Below, piece by piece: positions 61,685-64,000 of a stretch of DNA of 64,000 nt. The DNA lies in NCBI RefSeq assembly GCF_018860245.1, contig NZ_JAHKPD010000018.1, positions 124,001 through 188,000 on the forward strand. Direction: 5' to 3'. Made by a program: the position numbers and the translations under genes. The notes beneath the pieces are model-generated. The model ran no database searches, was not told where the DNA came from, and saw only the letters and a list, made by a program, of their open reading frames with translations. The DNA comes from Pseudotamlana agarivorans (GTDB lineage Bacteria; Bacteroidota; Bacteroidia; Flavobacteriales; Flavobacteriaceae). The stretch's first letter is position 1. Each line of letters starts with the position of its first letter.

Positions 61685-63454
61685 ATGAGTAAACCAAAAG
61701 AAAAATTATTTGATTTTCAGCTGTTTAAGCGACTTTTTGATTATATAAAACCTTATAAAATGGTTTTTTATGGTCTTATTGTGTGTGTGATTTTATTGGC
61801 TGTTTTTAGCGCGGCCACTCCATACTTAACAAAATACGCCATTGATGAAAGTATTACCAACAAAGAAGCAAAAGACTTTTTGTTTTATGTGGTTATCATG
61901 TTAGCGGTACTTTTAATTTCAACGGTGCTTCAGTTGTTATTTATCTATTACGCCACTTGGTTAGGTCAGAATTTGGTGGTTGATGTCCGTATTAAATTAT
62001 TCAACCATTTGCTGCGTTTTAAAATGAAGTATTATGATAATTCCTCGGTAGGAGTTTTAATCACCAGAGCGGTAACCGATATGGAACGTATTGCCGATAT
62101 TTTTGGTCAGGGACTGTTTATGATTGTCCGTGATTTATTGACTATGGCTGTTGTTTTTGGGGTTATGGTATACATTAATTTTCAACTAAGCTTGATCGTT
62201 TTTGCCATGTTACCACTGTTGTTATACGCGACACGTGTTTTTCAGAAGTACATGAAAAAAGCTTTTGAAGAAGTAAGAAATGAGGTCTCAAATTTAAATT
62301 CTTTTGTACAGGAGCGTTTAACAGGAATGAAAATTTTGCAACTTTTTACGCGTGAAGATATAGAATATAAAAATTTCAAAGCCATTAACGAACGCCATAA
62401 AAAAGGCTGGTTGAAAACGGTTTGGTACAACTCCATTTTCTTTCCTTTGGCCGATTTATCAGCTTCAATAACTATTGGTTTAGTAGCTTGGTATGGCGGT
62501 TTAAACGTTGTTATGGAAGATAGCACTGTTTCTCAAGGTGATTTAGTAGCTTTTATTATGTTCATCCCAATGCTTTTTAGGCCTTTAAGACAGATTGCCG
62601 ATAAGTTTAATACGCTTCAAATGGGTATGGTCGCTGCTAACAGGGTTTTTAAAGTGATTGATACCACTTCTCAAATTGATGACCATGGAACAGTTGTTGC
62701 CGATAATTTTAAAGGCGCTATTACTTTTGATAAAGTTTATTTTAGTTACGTGGAGGATGAAACCGTTTTGAAAGGCATTTCCTTTGATGTGAAAGCCGGT
62801 GAGACCATTGCCATTGTTGGAGCGACAGGAGCAGGGAAATCAACCATTATAAATTTACTGAACCGCTTTTATGAAATTAAATCGGGTGTTATTTCTATTG
62901 ATGAAGTCGATATAAAACAAGTGACTTTAGCCTCATTAAGAACGCAAATAGCTGTGGTATTGCAAGATGTATTTTTGTTTGCCGATACCATTATGAATAA
63001 CATAACCTTAAATCATCCGGGAATTACTGAAGAGCAAGTATTTCAGGCAGCCAAAGATATTGGAATTCACGATTTTATAATGACCCTTCCAAACGGTTAT
63101 GATTATAACGTGAAAGAACGCGGTGTGATGTTGTCATCTGGGCAGCGTCAACTCATTTCTTTTTTACGTGCTTATGTGACCAACCCGAGTATTTTGGTAT
63201 TGGATGAAGCGACTTCTTCGGTAGACTCCTATTCAGAACAACTCATTCAAACAGCAACCGATAAAATCACTAACGGCAGAACTTCAATCGTAATTGCTCA
63301 CCGCTTAGCAACCATTCAAAAAGCAGATAAAATTCTTGTTATGGATGCTGGTGAAATTGTAGAGCAAGGTACACACGAGCAATTGCTACAGAAGGAAAAC
63401 GGTTATTACAAAAACTTGTATGAAGTACAGTTTTTGAAGGAACATGTGGCTTAG
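61685..63454 (+). CDS. MsbA-like ABC exporter (permease-ATPase fusion)
   Basis: A 589-residue half-transporter with six helices (about residues 20-310) and an intact ATPase: Walker A GATGAGKST, Q-loop VVLQDVFLF, signature MLSSGQRQL, Walker B ILVLDEATSSVDS, H-loop IAHRLATI. It probably flips lipids or exports hydrophobic compounds; MsbA-like lipid A export is possible. It starts directly after the truA stop. The intact motifs contrast with the degenerate ABC protein at 38550. Confidence 0.92.
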   Translation: MSKPKEKLFDFQLFKRLFDYIKPYKMVFYGLIVCVILLAVFSAATPYLTKYAIDESITNKEAKDFLFYVVIMLAVLLISTVLQLLFIYYATWLGQNLVVDVRIKLFNHLLRFKMKYYDNSSVGVLITRAVTDMERIADIFGQGLFMIVRDLLTMAVVFGVMVYINFQLSLIVFAMLPLLLYATRVFQKYMKKAFEEVRNEVSNLNSFVQERLTGMKILQLFTREDIEYKNFKAINERHKKGWLKTVWYNSIFFPLADLSASITIGLVAWYGGLNVVMEDSTVSQGDLVAFIMFIPMLFRPLRQIADKFNTLQMGMVAANRVFKVIDTTSQIDDHGTVVADNFKGAITFDKVYFSYVEDETVLKGISFDVKAGETIAIVGATGAGKSTIINLLNRFYEIKSGVISIDEVDIKQVTLASLRTQIAVVLQDVFLFADTIMNNITLNHPGITEEQVFQAAKDIGIHDFIMTLPNGYDYNVKERGVMLSSGQRQLISFLRAYVTNPSILVLDEATSSVDSYSEQLIQTATDKITNGRTSIVIAHRLATIQKADKILVMDAGEIVEQGTHEQLLQKENGYYKNLYEVQFLKEHVA

Positions 63455-63533
63455 GGTGTGTTATGTATTGTTGTTGTGTTTCCTACTGAAAAAAAATTCG
63501 TCTTCGAAAAAAACATAATTCTGGAACAATTAT

Positions 63534-63555
63534 TGTAACTTATTCGTTACATTTG
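63534..63555 (+). promoter_or_regulatory. Operator and promoter of the HigBA-type module
   Basis: TGTAAC (63534-63539) and GTTACA (63546-63551) form a 6-bp inverted repeat with a 6-nt spacer. It overlaps TACATTTG (63548-63555), an exact -7 match only 4 nt before the ATG. A repressor bound here would block the promoter, as expected for autoregulation by HigA. The mRNA would be nearly leaderless. Confidence 0.6.
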
Positions 63556-63559
63556 TAAT

Positions 63560-63898
63560 ATGAGAGAAATCGATATTACAGAAGAGTGTTTAGAATTTAT
63601 CGACAACCAAAACGAAAGAGTTGGACTAAAATTCTTCCAACTAATTGAAGTTATTGGAGAAATAAAAGTTGTTAATTCAAATTTTCTGAAAAAACTGCAA
63701 TCGACTCAATTTTATGAATTGAGAATTAAAGCGGGAAATGAATATCGAGTTGTAATCTTTGCTATTGACCATTTGAATTTTGCAAAATGCACTCAAGCAG
63801 TTTGTTTGTGTGGTTTTCAGAAAAAAGGGACTAAAGATTATAAAAAAGCAATTAAACAAGCTGAAAAAATATTAGAGAACTATCTTAAAGAAAAATAA
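63560..63898 (+). CDS. higB: RelE/HigB-family toxin
   Basis: A 112-residue protein of the phage-derived Gp49/HigB-like group. QFYELRIKAGNEYRVVIFAID (about residues 50-70) and CGFQKKGTKDYKKAIKQAEKIL (about 84-105) are the core strand and C-terminal helix of these ribosome-dependent mRNA interferases. The antitoxin gene starts 2 nt downstream. The toxin-first order matches HigBA. Confidence 0.88.
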   Translation: MREIDITEECLEFIDNQNERVGLKFFQLIEVIGEIKVVNSNFLKKLQSTQFYELRIKAGNEYRVVIFAIDHLNFAKCTQAVCLCGFQKKGTKDYKKAIKQAEKILENYLKEK

Positions 63899-63900
63899 TT

Positions 63901-64000
63901 ATGGGAAAATCAATTAACGCAAAAGAACTGATTGCAAAACGATACGGAAAGGAAGGCTCAAAAGAACGTGAGGAATTTAGAGATAATGCTTTTTCATTTT
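63901..64000 (+). CDS. Antitoxin gene start (HigA-like), cut by window edge
   Basis: An ATG at 63901, 2 nt after the toxin stop, opens MGKSINAKELIAKRYGKEGS and stays open to the window end (33 codons). The DNA-binding part is not visible. The HigA assignment rests on position and on the antitoxin-like start. Confidence 0.6.
   Translation, partial: MGKSINAKELIAKRYGKEGSKEREEFRDNAFSF

Overview
The window is a chromosomal segment of a Flavobacteriaceae (Bacteroidota) bacterium. This rests on low GC, promoters with the Bacteroidota TAnnTTTG -7 element, no clear Shine-Dalgarno sites, and typical gene families (LytS/LytTR pairs with 2TM-domain proteins, fused CcoNO oxidase, TonB-dependent receptor with a carboxypeptidase-like N-terminus, split DUF4331 proteins, LETM1-related protein). 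A sulfatase and compatible-solute-like genes would fit a marine lifestyle, which is inference.

Layout. 1-1352: 5' part of a secreted sulfatase, cut by the left edge. 1.6-4.5 kb: topoisomerase III and an RluE-like pseudouridine synthase. 4.5-5.7 kb: ECF sigma factor with a membrane partner. 5.8-7.4 kb: methyltransferase-like protein and a TonB-like protein. 7.8-10.9 kb: LytS-type kinase (fused to a 2TM domain), two 2TM proteins and a LytTR regulator. 10.9-13.2 kb: lpxD and a LETM1/TerB-like protein. 13.3-18.2 kb: secreted operon of two DUF4331 halves, a TPR lipoprotein and a TonB-dependent receptor. 18.2-21.0 kb: small enzymes and unknowns. 21.1-22.9 kb: CLC-F type fluoride/proton antiporter with DUF190 partner behind a structured leader. 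23.3-25.5 kb: Tat-exported molybdopterin oxidoreductase, bracketed by a 46/50 direct repeat. 25.8-33.1 kb: GNAT, peroxiredoxin-like protein, ALDH, two DUF2157-like membrane proteins, ECF sigma/anti-sigma pair, YceI lipoprotein. 33.3-35.7 kb: hemN and a universal stress protein. 35.8-40.9 kb: TetR/ABC/HlyD/TolC export operon whose ABC ATPase has lost nearly all catalytic motifs. 41.0-51.4 kb: complete cbb3 oxidase locus (ccoI, S, NO, Q, P, G, H and a SafE-like gene) with a broken HEPN/MNT module inside it, and a Crp/Fnr regulator. 51.7-54.5 kb: VWA plus MoxR-like AAA pair. 54.7-59.3 kb: sucrose-type cluster (HAD phosphatase-glycosidase fusion, sucrose-phosphate-synthase-like GT4, PfkB sugar kinase). 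59.7-63.5 kb: FKBP, phosphoesterase, truA, MsbA-like ABC transporter. 63.5 kb to end: HigBA-type toxin-antitoxin, cut by the right edge.

The most coherent regulatory signal is a 16-bp palindrome (CATGAy-N4-rTCATG) placed exactly 21 nt upstream of the -7 element of hemN, of ccoSNQP and, divergently, of ccoI. The ccoI copy is shared with the fnr gene. This predicts a micro-oxic regulon controlled by the window's own Fnr-like protein. Intergenic DNA carries several dispersed hairpin repeats. No tRNA, rRNA, CRISPR array or intact insertion sequence was seen.
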